From NCBI GenBank assembly GCA_028874175.1, contig JAPPLN010000067.1, positions 20,520 through 78,657 on the forward strand: a stretch of DNA of 58,138 nucleotides, given 5' to 3'. Made by a program: the position numbers and the translations under genes. The stretch is from Chloroflexota bacterium (GTDB lineage Bacteria > Chloroflexota > UBA11872). Positions 8,999 through 17,739 of the stretch are shown piece by piece. A model generated the notes under the pieces. The model worked only from the letters and a program-made list of their open reading frames with translations, did not search any database and was not told the DNA's origin. Position 1 is the stretch's first letter. Each line of letters opens with the position of its first letter.

Positions 8999-9292
8999 TC
9001 AGGACTCGTCCAGCACGGGGGGAACGCGAATCTGGCCGTCCTCGACACGGGGCGCGTTGTCGAGCACCGCGTCCAGCGGCAGCGAGCCGGCGACCACGTC
9101 ATCACGCTCGACGTTGCCCAGCGGGATGACCTGGGCGGTGGGGGGAATGTGCTCGGTGTCCAGCGTGTTGAGCGCCTCGAAGGCCTGCAGGATTTGCCCC
9201 AGCTCGCCGCGCAGCCGCTCGCGCTCGTCGTCGGACAGCTCGAGCCGCGCGAGTTCGGCGGCATGGTCGACTTGCGAACGGTCAATGGACAC
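8999..9292 (-). CDS. gatC: Asp-tRNA(Asn)/Glu-tRNA(Gln) amidotransferase subunit C
   Basis: GatC is the small subunit that wraps round GatA and stabilises the GatCAB complex. The 97-residue product has the usual N-terminal helix pattern HAAELARLELSDDERERL, a second helix with LGQILQAFEALNTLDTE, the conserved IPPTAQVIPLGN segment, and a C-terminal PRVEDGQIRVPPVLDE stretch. It starts at GTG (9292). It is the first gene of the operon, so any promoter should lie just above 9293, but I see no clear sigma-70 boxes there. Confidence 0.95.
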   Translation of the reverse strand: MSIDRSQVDHAAELARLELSDDERERLRGELGQILQAFEALNTLDTEHIPPTAQVIPLGNVERDDVVAGSLPLDAVLDNAPRVEDGQIRVPPVLDES

Positions 9293-9379
9293 AGCGCTGC
9301 TCAGGAGATAGCGAACCGGCGGCGATTATAGGAGCGGTGGCCGAACGGTCAGGACCGCCGCGGCGAGAGGTGTGGCTGT

Positions 9380-9973
9380 CTAGGTCGAGTAGTCGAACTT
9401 TGCTTCCCAGTCGCCGACGCCGTCGCGGAGCAGGTCGAAGAGGTGCCAGACGCTGCAATAGGCGTCGCCGGGTCCGAGGAAGTCGGAGGCGACACGCACG
9501 ACGGAGCCGTCGGGATTCTTGTGGAAGGCGGAGACGCCCGGCATGGCACTCGAGCCGAAGTGTTCCTCGTCGGACTCGAAGCCCATGTCCTTGAAAAGGG
9601 AGGTGTCGGCCGCCGAGTACATGCGGAAGCGCCAGCCGCGGTTTCTCCGAAACTCCTGCTGGGTTTCGACGCTGTCAGGAGAGGCCACGACGAAGGCCGA
9701 GCGGTCCTCAAGGTGATGGAGCACGCCGTTGAAGCCGTCCGCCCACATGGTGCAGTAGGGACAGCCGGCACCCATGTTGTGGATCAGGATGAGGTCGGAC
9801 TTGGCGCCGAACAGCTCGGAGAGGTTGATCGCTCCATCAGGCCCGCGGAGTTCGTAGTCCTGGACGGGCTCCGAGGGCACCCGGCGGCGCACTTCCTTGA
9901 GTCGCTGCTGCGCCTTCTCGAGATCGGCCCAGGCGGCGGCAAGCTCGGCCTGCACGTCGTTCACGGTGGTCAT
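9380..9973 (-). CDS. DUF899-family thioredoxin-like protein
   Basis: The 197-residue protein matches the DUF899 group of predicted thiol-disulfide oxidoreductases. A charged helical N-terminus (residues 8-35) is followed by a thioredoxin-like fold with the redox-type motif GCPYCTMWADGFNG (about 69-82), a FVVASPDS strand, the RNRGWRFRMYS segment and the DFLGPGDAYCSVWHLFDLL stretch near the C-terminus. There is no signal peptide, so it should be cytoplasmic. The substrate is unknown. It stands alone, 87 bases downstream (minus strand) of gatC, and the MFS gene upstream of it ends at 10020, leaving a 46-base gap. Confidence 0.85.
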   Translation of the reverse strand: MTTVNDVQAELAAAWADLEKAQQRLKEVRRRVPSEPVQDYELRGPDGAINLSELFGAKSDLILIHNMGAGCPYCTMWADGFNGVLHHLEDRSAFVVASPDSVETQQEFRRNRGWRFRMYSAADTSLFKDMGFESDEEHFGSSAMPGVSAFHKNPDGSVVRVASDFLGPGDAYCSVWHLFDLLRDGVGDWEAKFDYST

Positions 9974-10019
9974 TGTTTCTGCCCCTGGCGAAGGCTAGGC
10001 GCCGGCTGTGGGTCCGACG

Positions 10020-11243
10020 TCATTCAGTGTAGGCGCGGGACCGGCCGAGAATCGCAAAGGCGATCACGACGGGGAGCAGCACGATAGCCGCGGCAACGAA
10101 CCCGACGCGCAGCGACACACCCAGCGCGAGGGCGCCCAGGAGCGGGCCGCCGATCACCTGGCCCACCGCATCCATCTGGCCGCCGAAGGACAGGACCGTG
10201 GCGCGAACCCGGGAGGGCACGAAACGGTTCTGCCAGGCGCTGAGCAATGGATCGGTGGCCTGCCGCAAGGGGCCTCGGAGCCAGAACATGGCGATGGCGA
10301 GAGGGAAGGCCGTCGCGAGTCCAAAGACCACGAGGCTGCCGACATAGAGGGCCTGAAAGGCCGTGAGCGCGCGAGCCACATTGCGGTCGTTCGACGTGTC
10401 GACGGTTCGCCGGATGACTTCCAGCGTCACGAACCCAAGTCCCAACCAGACGTAGTTGCTGAGACCAAACCACGCGACAGGGTCCAGCGGCCCGAGCGGC
10501 GGAATGGCGAGGTCTTGCAGGAGGAACGGGGTGGTGAGGCGATCCGGGACTTCGCTGGCCGCGCCGAACAGGAACGGCACCATGACGATGAGGATGAGGA
10601 CGCGTCGCCCGCGAATGACGTGCAGGGCCTGACGTGTCGTGCGCCACATGGCGCGGAAAGTTTCACGCTCCTCAGCCGGCGGTCGCGTGAATCCCCGCTC
10701 GGTCATGGCGAGCGCCGCGAAGGCGGCCAGCCCGAGGTACATGGCGCCGCCCACGACGAGCGGCCAACTGCGGTCCAGACTGGCCAGCGCGACGGATAGG
10801 GCCGCCCCAGCCAGACCAGCGACCAGGCCGGCCTGCGAGTTCCGGACCAGCGCGTGCGACAGTCGCTCCGCGCCGATTTCGTCGGCCAGCCAGGCGGTTC
10901 GCGCCCCACTGCCGAACGTCATGCCCAACGCCCAGACGACCTGGGCGGCCAGCACCGCGGCAAAGGCGGGGATAGATCCGGCGAGGACGAAGGCGGCCCC
11001 GGTGAGCGCCAGGCCGACGACGACCGAGAGACGACGGCTGTAGACGTCGGCGAGGACGCCCGTCGGAATCTCAAGTGCAAAGACCGACATTTCGAGGACC
11101 GTTCCGACCAGGATGAGCTGGAGGGCGTTGAGACCGACGGACTCGACCTGGTAGACGAGGCTGGTGGTGATGACGGTGGTGCTCGCCAGCCCCTCGATGG
11201 CCGACATGGCAATGGAGAGCGGGTAGGCATGGAGTCTTCTCAT
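10020..11243 (-). CDS. MFS transporter
   Basis: A 407-residue polytopic membrane protein of the major facilitator superfamily. It has about twelve hydrophobic segments, beginning IAMSAIEGLASTTVITTSLVY, and the family motif between helices 2 and 3 appears as GVLADVYSRRLSVVVGLA (about 62-79). A charged cytoplasmic loop (RGFTRPPAEERETFRAMWRT) separates the two six-helix halves. The second half has a small-residue-rich GQVIGGPLLGALALG helix. It is probably an exporter or nutrient carrier; the substrate cannot be told. It is transcribed away from the sialidase-like gene across a 473-base gap, and lies close enough to the DUF899 gene to share a transcript with it. Confidence 0.85.
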   Translation of the reverse strand: MRRLHAYPLSIAMSAIEGLASTTVITTSLVYQVESVGLNALQLILVGTVLEMSVFALEIPTGVLADVYSRRLSVVVGLALTGAAFVLAGSIPAFAAVLAAQVVWALGMTFGSGARTAWLADEIGAERLSHALVRNSQAGLVAGLAGAALSVALASLDRSWPLVVGGAMYLGLAAFAALAMTERGFTRPPAEERETFRAMWRTTRQALHVIRGRRVLILIVMVPFLFGAASEVPDRLTTPFLLQDLAIPPLGPLDPVAWFGLSNYVWLGLGFVTLEVIRRTVDTSNDRNVARALTAFQALYVGSLVVFGLATAFPLAIAMFWLRGPLRQATDPLLSAWQNRFVPSRVRATVLSFGGQMDAVGQVIGGPLLGALALGVSLRVGFVAAAIVLLPVVIAFAILGRSRAYTE

Positions 11244-11716
11244 GGCAGGGATGTCCCTGCACGGCGCCGAGTGGCGCCTGGGCGTCCGAGGGAGACCTCA
11301 GACTCGGAGCACCAACAACGGATGCGTGGGTCGAAGCGTTGACTGCGCTCGCCGGGAGACAAGGCGCGGATGGCAGGCGGATACACGGAAGGATTCCCTT
11401 CGTTGAAGATGGAATGGGTCGGGCGGGCACGACACGAGGTCCAGCAATCGCCGGATACCGTTGAGCGGCGGGCGCCAGGGGCGAAGGGTGCGAGTCGAGG
11501 CGTTACTCAGCCGGCGGCCGAACGCCTCGTGGGCGTGACAGCGCGGTGTGTATAGCCGGATAGATGGCGCAGCACCCAACGACCTGAGCGCGTCGGCACA
11601 GGTTGGAGGTTGTGTCGGTTGGGTGCCCCGCGATTGCTGGGCCGAGACCCAGCTTTGGGCGCCGGCACCTTACCAAACGCCTTAGGATCGGGCGGAGTGC
11701 TGACGGAGTAGCGCTG
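11244..11716. other. 473-base divergent intergenic region
   Basis: This gap separates the minus-strand MFS gene from the plus-strand sialidase-like gene and must hold promoters for both. No convincing -35/-10 pair was found. Frames inside it are short and not protein-like. The one notable structure is an inverted repeat at 11572-11583 and 11614-11626, listed separately. Confidence 0.5.
11572..11626 (+). promoter_or_regulatory. inverted repeat upstream of sialidase-like gene
   Basis: Arms GCACCCAACGAC (11572-11583) and GTCGGTTGGGTGC (11614-11626) are complementary apart from one bulged base and enclose a 30-base loop. The right arm ends 90 bases before the ATG at 11717. It could be an operator or an RNA hairpin in the leader. 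No T-run follows, so it does not look like a terminator. The function is inference. Confidence 0.35.
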
Positions 11717-12784
11717 ATGGTGGGCGAGCCGGACCTGGTTCAAGACGCGCCGATTGCGGTGCAGCAGGCGCGACGGCTGTTTGCGAGCGGCGAGCCGCAT
11801 GCGCACTACTCGGCCAGCCTGGCGAAGATTTCGAGCGGACGGCTGGTGTTGGTGTTCAGCTGGGCCCGCGGCGTCCAGCGTCGCAACAACAGCGTGATGT
11901 TGACGTCGCGTTCGGAAGACGACGGGATGACGTGGACGGTGCCAGAGGCCATCTATGCGAAGCCCGGGTGGGACTGCATGCACCTGGGCGGGTTGATGCG
12001 GTTTTCGGACGAGCGGCTGTTGCTAGGACTTGGGCGTATCCAGATGGACCCCAGCCTGCCGGGCGACGAGCCGTGCACGGGGTGGCACCTGTCCACGACC
12101 TGTTCGACGGATGGCGGCGAAACCTGGGGTCGGGAGAGTCCGGAAATCCGCCTGTTTCCCGAGTGGTCGGAGCTGTACGGGGCCAGCAATCCCCATCGCC
12201 TGGACGACGGGCGGCACATGCTGGCGGTCATCGGTACCACGGGACGGGACAGCGGTTGGCAGGCGGGCGTGTGCTTTACGGACGACGAGGGCGAGAGCTT
12301 CTCAGCGCCGGCGATCGTGGCGTCTCACCCCACGCTGGGCTATGGCGACATGGACATTGCGCGGCTGGCGGACGGGCGGTACATGGCCGTGGCGCGGGTG
12401 TTCGACGGACATCCCAGCGTGGTCGCGTACTCGGACGACGATGGGTTGAGCTGGACCGAACCCCGGCCGGTCGAGTTCTGGGGCGCGAACATCAAGCTGC
12501 AACAACTGCGATCCGGGGCGTTGCTGTGCGCCTATCGGGACGAGGCGGGCAACCGGTCGGGGGTGGGGTGCAGCGTGAGCGAGGACGACGGCGCGACCTG
12601 GCGGCGCATCGGCTGGCTGGCCAGCCCCAGCGACGGCCCGCCCCCGGCGGCCGGTGACGTGCGTTGCGGCTATCCGGACATGGCGCGCTTGCGAAACGGG
12701 CGGCTGGGCTGTGTGCTGGCGCCGTCGGCGGATGCCGACGGGATCATCGACCTGCGCTGGCTGGAACTGATCGACCGGACGTAG
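11717..12784 (+). CDS. sialidase-like BNR-repeat beta-propeller protein
   Basis: The 355-residue protein has the spacing of a six-bladed sialidase propeller with repeated Asp-box-like motifs: SRSEDDGMTW, STDGGETWG, TDDEGESFS, SDDDGLSWTEP and SEDDGATWRR. No signal peptide is evident, so it may be cytoplasmic, unlike secreted neuraminidases. Related proteins act on sialic acids or other sugars, or are uncharacterised; no catalytic set can be assigned with certainty. I chose ATG 11717 because GGAG lies about eight bases before it and because the upstream in-frame extension to 11603 is not protein-like. It converges on the SDR gene at 12793 with only eight bases between them. Confidence 0.8.
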   Translation: MVGEPDLVQDAPIAVQQARRLFASGEPHAHYSASLAKISSGRLVLVFSWARGVQRRNNSVMLTSRSEDDGMTWTVPEAIYAKPGWDCMHLGGLMRFSDERLLLGLGRIQMDPSLPGDEPCTGWHLSTTCSTDGGETWGRESPEIRLFPEWSELYGASNPHRLDDGRHMLAVIGTTGRDSGWQAGVCFTDDEGESFSAPAIVASHPTLGYGDMDIARLADGRYMAVARVFDGHPSVVAYSDDDGLSWTEPRPVEFWGANIKLQQLRSGALLCAYRDEAGNRSGVGCSVSEDDGATWRRIGWLASPSDGPPPAAGDVRCGYPDMARLRNGRLGCVLAPSADADGIIDLRWLELIDRT

Positions 12785-12792
12785 ACCGGCGC

Positions 12793-13548
12793 TCAGAACT
12801 GGTGGACCCAGCCGCCGTCCACGGAGATAACGGCGCCGGTGATGTAGGCAGCGGCGTCGGAGGCGAGGAATCGGGCCACGCCGGCAATCTCTTCGACCTG
12901 GCCGTTACGGCCCAGGGACACCCGTTCGGACAGATTCCCGGTCCACCAATCCGCGTTGGTATAGCTGGCCGTCATGTCGGTTTCGATCACGCCGGGAGCG
13001 ATAGCGACGACGCGGATGCCGTCTTTGCCCCACTCTCGAGCCAGACCAACGGTGTAGGACGAGAGCGCGGCCTTGAGAGGTCCGTAGGGCTCAGCGCCTC
13101 CAAGCTTCGCCGAGACCGACGAAACATTGATGACCACCGGGGCGTTGGACTCAAGCAGGTATATCCGCGCGGCCTGGATGATTAGTACCGGGGCGCGGAG
13201 GTTCACGTGCAAGAGGCGTCGGTAGGCGTCCAGGGTTAGTCCGTCGTGGCCGCCGTCGCCCGCGTTGTTGACGACGATGTCCAGGCCGCCCAGGGCCTCA
13301 GCGGCGTCCTCGACCAGGTGTGTTGGCGCCTGAGCATCCGTCAGGTCCGCGCTAAAGGTGTGGACTTCGGCGCCGTGGTCCCGGACTTCGCTGGCGACTT
13401 GCTCCAGGTTGGCGGTCGTACGGGCGGCCAGGGCCAGGCGTGCGCCGGCCTGGGCGTAGCTTTCGGCGATTGCGCGGCCGATGCCGCGGCTGGCGCCGGT
13501 GATGAGGGCGCGGCGGCCGTCCAGGCGGAATGGATCGGGGGCGGTCAT
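12793..13548 (-). CDS. SDR-family oxidoreductase
   Basis: A 251-residue classical short-chain dehydrogenase/reductase. It has the cofactor motif TGASRGIG (about 17-24), the NNAG structural motif (VVNNAGDGG), the catalytic Ser of VSSVSAKLGG, Tyr-x-x-x-Lys as YGPLK, and the C-terminal ITGAVISVDGGW stretch seen in FabG-like and sugar/polyol dehydrogenases. The substrate is unknown. Its ATG overlaps the stop of the second SDR by four bases, so the two are co-translated. The pair sits downstream of ribokinase, which suggests sugar or polyol oxidation. Confidence 0.9.
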   Translation of the reverse strand: MTAPDPFRLDGRRALITGASRGIGRAIAESYAQAGARLALAARTTANLEQVASEVRDHGAEVHTFSADLTDAQAPTHLVEDAAEALGGLDIVVNNAGDGGHDGLTLDAYRRLLHVNLRAPVLIIQAARIYLLESNAPVVINVSSVSAKLGGAEPYGPLKAALSSYTVGLAREWGKDGIRVVAIAPGVIETDMTASYTNADWWTGNLSERVSLGRNGQVEEIAGVARFLASDAAAYITGAVISVDGGWVHQF

Positions 13549-14312
13549 CGTCTCGCGAAGAAGTCGCGGCCGCCGTCGATGGCGATGGTTGTGCCTGTTA
13601 CGAAGTCAGCGGCGGGCGAGGCCAGGTAGACGACTGCCGCGGCTATCTCGGCCGGGTCGGCAACACGTCCCTGCGCGGTGTGATGCAGCAGGGTGTTCAT
13701 CTCGTCCGGGTTGGCCCGTACTCGGGCGCCCATGTCGGTGTAGACCTGTCCGGGGGCTAGCGCCACGACGCGGATGCCATCGTTGGCGTACTCGCGGCTG
13801 AACCCGCGAGTCAGCGCATGCACCGCTTCCTTGCTGGCGCCGTAGAGGCCGGTGCCCTTGGTTCCGGCGATGGATCCGATGTTGACGATCACGCCACCGC
13901 CGCCAGCGGCCAGGTGGGGACGCGCGGCCTGGCAGGCGAAGAGCACGGCGCCGAGGTTGATGTCGAACATACGGTCGAACTCGGCCGGGTCTTCAATTCC
14001 GAATCCGGCGCGGTAGGTGACGCCGGCGTTGTTGACGAGGAGGTCAAGCCCGCCCAGCGCGTTGGCGGCGGCGTGGATGGCCGGTTCGATGGATTCCAGT
14101 TTGGCGAGGTCCAGCGGAACGACGTGCGCCCGGCGGCCCAGGGGCTCAATCTCGGCGGCGAGTTCGGTCAGCCGAGCTTCGTCGCGGGCGGCCAGGGCCA
14201 CGTCGGCGCCCGCCTCGGCCAGCGCCAGGCCGACGGCCCGCCCGATGCCGCGGCTGGCGCCGGTGACGAAGGCGCGGCGGCCGTGGAGGCGGAAGCGTTC
14301 GAGGACGGGCAT
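13545..14312 (-). CDS. SDR-family oxidoreductase
   Basis: The second short-chain dehydrogenase of the pair, 255 residues from the ATG at 14312. A longer frame to 14393 would run into the ribokinase gene, so the shorter start is preferred. Motifs are TGASRGIG, LLVNNAGVTYRAG, the Ser of NIGSIAG, Tyr-x-x-x-Lys as YGASK, and TGTTIAIDGG at the end. It clearly resembles its neighbour in the same operon, so the two may be ancient duplicates with different substrates, or two steps of one oxidation. The substrate cannot be assigned. Confidence 0.9.
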   Translation of the reverse strand: MPVLERFRLHGRRAFVTGASRGIGRAVGLALAEAGADVALAARDEARLTELAAEIEPLGRRAHVVPLDLAKLESIEPAIHAAANALGGLDLLVNNAGVTYRAGFGIEDPAEFDRMFDINLGAVLFACQAARPHLAAGGGGVIVNIGSIAGTKGTGLYGASKEAVHALTRGFSREYANDGIRVVALAPGQVYTDMGARVRANPDEMNTLLHHTAQGRVADPAEIAAAVVYLASPAADFVTGTTIAIDGGRDFFARR

Positions 14313-14370
14313 TGGCGCGCTTGGGACCGCTGGCAGGCTCAGCGTAGCCGCGAAGGATGGGTCCTGCGCA

Positions 14371-15279
14371 TTAGGCCAGCTCAGTCTCCGCAAGGTGGCG
14401 GATGTCGTCGGCCAGCGGCATCGAGGGTTGCGCGCCCGGGGTGGCGGCGGCGAGGGCGCCGGCGGCCTGGCCCCAGCGCAGCGCGACTTCGACCGAGCGC
14501 CCGGCCGCCAGCGCCGCCGTGAACACGCCGCAGAAGGCGTCGCCGGCGCCGGTGGTGTCGACGACGGTGGTTGGAAAGGCGGGTTGGACGTTGGTTTGGC
14601 CGTCGAGGTGGGCGACCAGGCCCGCGCCGCCCAGCGTGACGACGCAGCCTCGCTGGGTGCGTGCGGCCAAAGACCTGGCGAGCGCTACGGGATCGTTGTC
14701 GTTGGAGCCTTCAGCAAGTTGGGCGGCTTCGATTTCATTGACGACGGCGATGTCCACCTGGCCGAGGTCGATGACCACCCCCTGATCGACCGGTGAGACG
14801 TTGAGCACGCGCAGGCCGGACGGCGCGGCCGCGAAGGCGGCATTGGTGACGTCGTCCGGGACTTCGCGCTGGCCGATCACGGCGATTGGCTGAATGCTGG
14901 CGATAGCGCTCGCAACATTCGCCGGATCGATTTCGAAGTTCGCGCCTTCGGCTACGGCGATCGAGTTGGCTCCGGCGTCGTCAACGGCGATGAGCGCCGT
15001 GCCGGTGGCCGCCGAATCCACCCGGGCGACGTGTGTCGTGTCCACGCCATGGGCGGTCAGCCCGCGCAGCAGGTCGTCGCCGGCGGTATCGGGTCCGACG
15101 GCGCCGAGCATGCCGACCGACGCCCCGGCGCGAGCGGCGGCCACGGCCTGGTTGGCGCCCTTGCCGCCGGCGTAGCGTGCGAGGCGGCCGTGGTGGACGG
15201 TCTCACCGGGCTGGGGGATGCGCGGGACGCGGATGACGATGTCCTGGTTGATGCTGCCGACCACGGCGATGCGGCTCAT
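14371..15279 (-). CDS. rbsK: PfkB-family sugar kinase, probable ribokinase
   Basis: Ribokinase makes ribose 5-phosphate from ribose and ATP. The 302-residue product starts at ATG 15279 with SRIAVVGSINQDIV, then has PQPGETVHHGRLARYAGGKGANQAVAAARAG (GGKGANQA is the family signature) and the C-terminal anion-hole motif DTTGAGDAFCGVF with the catalytic Asp. The start overlaps the WecG/TagA stop by four bases (ATGA), so the gene is translationally linked to a glycosyltransferase gene. RpiB and Tal elsewhere in the window would let ribose 5-phosphate enter central metabolism. Other pentoses or nucleosides are possible substrates. Confidence 0.85.
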   Translation of the reverse strand: MSRIAVVGSINQDIVIRVPRIPQPGETVHHGRLARYAGGKGANQAVAAARAGASVGMLGAVGPDTAGDDLLRGLTAHGVDTTHVARVDSAATGTALIAVDDAGANSIAVAEGANFEIDPANVASAIASIQPIAVIGQREVPDDVTNAAFAAAPSGLRVLNVSPVDQGVVIDLGQVDIAVVNEIEAAQLAEGSNDNDPVALARSLAARTQRGCVVTLGGAGLVAHLDGQTNVQPAFPTTVVDTTGAGDAFCGVFTAALAAGRSVEVALRWGQAAGALAAATPGAQPSMPLADDIRHLAETELA

Positions 15280-16061
15280 CGAACCCCAATCTTCAGGCCC
15301 AGGGCTTCGAGGATGGCGAGCCGGGCGAATTGCGGCAACGCGCGCATGCGGCGCCAGCGCCAGGGCTCCCGGGCGAGGCGGTAGGCCCACTCCAGGCCAG
15401 CGCGACGCAGCGGCGCGGGGGCGCGAGGGATGCGGCCCGCCAGATAGTCCAGGGTTCCGCCGACACCTATGCCGACGACCGGCGCCAGGTCCCGCAGATT
15501 GCGGTCGATCCAGAACTCCTGGGCGGGCGCGCCGTAGGCGGCCAGGACGATGTGCGGGCGGGACTCGTGAATCACGGCCTGGGCCTGGGCGTCGCCTTCC
15601 GGTCCTGACTCGCCGACCATGATCGCGGGCGGAATGAGCGCCGGGTAGCGACGTTGGAGTTCCGCGGCAGCTTGGTCGGCGACGCCCGGGGCCGCGCCTG
15701 CCAGGAGCAGGCGATAGCCGTGGACGGAGGCGAGCCCGGCCAGGTCGTCCACCAGGTCGACCCCGGTCACTCGCTGCCGCATTGGCAGGCGTCGGAGGCG
15801 GGCCGCGGCGACGATGCCCGCGCCGTCGGGGACGTTCAGGCGCGTTCGTTCCAGCAGCTCGCCGTAGCCCGAGTCGCGGCGTGCGCGCATGACGATTTCG
15901 GGGTTGATCGTGACCACGTGCGCACGAGCGCCGGAAGCCAGCCAGGCGTCGATCCAGCCCACGGTCAGGGCCTGACTGATCGTGTGGACGCGCACGCCGA
16001 GGATGCGCGTTTCGAGATCGTCGAGGAGGGCGTCCGGGCCGCTAATGGTCGCCGTTCTCAT
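15276..16061 (-). CDS. WecG/TagA/CpsF-family glycosyltransferase
   Basis: This GT26 family adds an N-acetylmannosamine-type sugar to a lipid-linked precursor at the membrane during surface-glycan synthesis. The 261-residue product has the typical GVRVHTISQALTVG opening, VVTINPEIVMRARRD, the conserved LNVPDGAGIVAAARLR acidic motif, VTGVDLVDDLAG, and the AYGAPAQEFWIDRN and GVGGTLDYLAGRIPRAP motifs near the end. ATG 16061 is preferred over a start at 16097. It lies 51 bases after the GT9 gene and overlaps rbsK by four bases. Together with the GT9 gene and the plus-strand cluster from 19773 it supports a polysaccharide function. Confidence 0.88.
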   Translation of the reverse strand: MRTATISGPDALLDDLETRILGVRVHTISQALTVGWIDAWLASGARAHVVTINPEIVMRARRDSGYGELLERTRLNVPDGAGIVAAARLRRLPMRQRVTGVDLVDDLAGLASVHGYRLLLAGAAPGVADQAAAELQRRYPALIPPAIMVGESGPEGDAQAQAVIHESRPHIVLAAYGAPAQEFWIDRNLRDLAPVVGIGVGGTLDYLAGRIPRAPAPLRRAGLEWAYRLAREPWRWRRMRALPQFARLAILEALGLKIGVR

Positions 16062-16112
16062 GCGGTCGGTGTCTGGATACCTATCTTGACATAACAATTC
16101 ATGAGGGCACCG

Positions 16113-17225
16113 TTAGCGAATCATCTCCAGGACCGCGTCGCGTACTTGCTCGGGCGCCAGCCATTGCATGCAGAGCACGTCGCCGAACCGGCATTCCGCC
16201 GGACGGTCGAAGTTATAGCAGGGACCGCAGGGCAGGTTGACGCGCAAGGCGCGCGACGTGGGGTCGCCGGGCCCGTGAATGGCAATGTCCGTGGGTCCGT
16301 GAAGCATCACCACGGGCCGTCCGAGCGCCCGCGCGAGGTGTCCGGGTCCGCTGTCGGTCGACACGACCACGTCAGCCACGGCGAGAGCGTCGATGAGTTC
16401 GTCGAGCGACGTCTGACCGGTCAGATCGTGGATGGCGGCGGATTTCGCTAGCTCGGTGGCCGTCCGTCGGGCGTCGGTGAGACCTACCACGGCCAGCGTG
16501 CCTACTTCGGGTTCCAGCTCGCGAGCCAGGGTTGCCCAGTGCTCGTCCGGCCAGCGCTTGGCTTCGCCGTGCGCCGCACCGGGGTGCAGGACGACCAGCG
16601 GGCGCGGCAGGTCGGCTGCCAAATCCGACTCGGTTTCCGCTTGGACGGTCTGCCAGGCCGGGTCCGTGTGCTGAATCAGGTTGGTTGCCAGTCGGGCCTC
16701 ATGGGGGCCGCCGTTGTGACGATGTCCGGGCAGCGCCTGATCGAAGCTCCAGGCTGGCGCTTCGGCGCGGTAGCCCACGCGCCAGCGCGCGCGGCTGAGC
16801 GCAACCACGGCACCGGCGATTGGGCCGTAGACGCTCACCGCCACGTCGAATTCGCGGGCGCGGACTGCTCGCAAAACTCGAGCGGCACTGGCCCAAGCGC
16901 TGGGATCCAGCACCGCCGGCCAGTGCGTGACCGTCCCACCGTCGAACGGGATGACCTCATCGATAGCCGGGCACCGCCGGACGATGGGCTGCCAGGCGGG
17001 CGGCGCCATGAACGCCAGGTGGGCATGCGGCCAGCGCTCACGCGCCGCCACGGCTGCGGAGAGGGCGTTCACAACGTCGCCCATGAGGTCGAATCGCACG
17101 ATTAGCACGCTTCGGGGATCTGCGGGCGGGTTTCGACGGCCGCCAATCACCCGTCGCAACCCGAAGCCCAGGCTCAGCAACGCCCACAGTCCCCGACCCA
17201 GCCAGATTCGAACGGGCCGCTTCAT
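16113..17225 (-). CDS. glycosyltransferase family 9 (heptosyltransferase-like)
   Basis: A 370-residue GT-B enzyme resembling ADP-heptose:LPS heptosyltransferases. The N-terminal half has VLIVRFDLMGDVVNALSAA, the family opening. The C-terminal nucleotide-sugar domain has VVLHPGAAHGEAKRWPDEHW and VVSTDSGPGHLARALGRPVVMLHGP, both characteristic. A CGPCYNFDRPAECRFGDVLCMQ cysteine-rich stretch near the end is also usual in the family. The donor could be heptose or another sugar. In a monoderm lineage it would decorate a glycan other than LPS. Its ATG overlaps the stop of the DUF1992 gene by four bases. Confidence 0.9.
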   Translation of the reverse strand: MKRPVRIWLGRGLWALLSLGFGLRRVIGGRRNPPADPRSVLIVRFDLMGDVVNALSAAVAARERWPHAHLAFMAPPAWQPIVRRCPAIDEVIPFDGGTVTHWPAVLDPSAWASAARVLRAVRAREFDVAVSVYGPIAGAVVALSRARWRVGYRAEAPAWSFDQALPGHRHNGGPHEARLATNLIQHTDPAWQTVQAETESDLAADLPRPLVVLHPGAAHGEAKRWPDEHWATLARELEPEVGTLAVVGLTDARRTATELAKSAAIHDLTGQTSLDELIDALAVADVVVSTDSGPGHLARALGRPVVMLHGPTDIAIHGPGDPTSRALRVNLPCGPCYNFDRPAECRFGDVLCMQWLAPEQVRDAVLEMIR

Positions 17226-17737
17226 TGGCGACGCTGGTCCTCGGTGCGCTCGGGCCAGGGCCAGGCGGCATCGAAGCGTTCCAGGAAGGCGGAGGGACGA
17301 AACATCACGCGCTGCGCACCGTCCGGCGCCGAGGCCGACAGCTTGTCGACCTTTTGCCGGGTTTCGTCAAGCAGCCGTTCGAATTCGCGTCGCTGCCGAC
17401 AGTGCAGCTCTCTCGCGCTCTTGAAGGCGTCCTTGAAGTCGGCCGCCCGTCCCGAAACCAGCGCTTCTCGCAGCTCGCGCATGCGGCGCTCGTGCCGTGC
17501 GAGGTGGCGGCGTATGTCGTCCAGCGCCTGCTCGACCTCGCGCGCCAGGGCGACCCATGGCGGCGAGACGTTCGCGTCGCGCATCAAGCGGAAGGCCAGC
17601 CTGAGGTCGGCCGGCACGTTGGGGTCGTCGGGCGTCAGCCTGAGCGGCTTGCCGCGTCCGGCGGTGCCCTCGAACAGTCCGGCGGCCGCGGCCTCGTCGA
17701 GCCGACGGCGGGCTCTGCGGTCCGGGGGCGTGTCCAT
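17222..17737 (-). CDS. DUF1992 (DnaJC28-like) protein
   Basis: The 171-residue product carries the DUF1992 pattern: RLDEAAAAGLFEGTAGRGKPLRLTPDD, then DLRLAFRLMRDANVSPPWVALAREVE, followed by an Arg/Glu-rich helical region (about 85-150) likely to form a coiled coil. It contains no J domain. Function is unknown. In eukaryotes the domain occurs in DNAJC28, and bacterial members are small cytoplasmic proteins. It starts two bases after the folC stop and overlaps the GT9 gene by four bases, so it shares their transcript. Confidence 0.8.
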   Translation of the reverse strand: MDTPPDRRARRRLDEAAAAGLFEGTAGRGKPLRLTPDDPNVPADLRLAFRLMRDANVSPPWVALAREVEQALDDIRRHLARHERRMRELREALVSGRAADFKDAFKSARELHCRQRREFERLLDETRQKVDKLSASAPDGAQRVMFRPSAFLERFDAAWPWPERTEDQRRQ

Positions 17738-17739
17738 GG

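Noticed and set aside
9330-9400. tRNA-Leu/Ser-like start (GGTGGCCGAACGGTCAGGA)
   Set aside because: The D-arm-like stretch has no matching anticodon stem, T-loop or acceptor partner, and the region runs into the DUF899 stop codon.
11298-11579. 93-residue minus-strand frame in the MFS-sialidase gap
   Set aside because: Arg/Pro/Leu-rich translation without a recognisable domain, ribosome-binding site or operon link.
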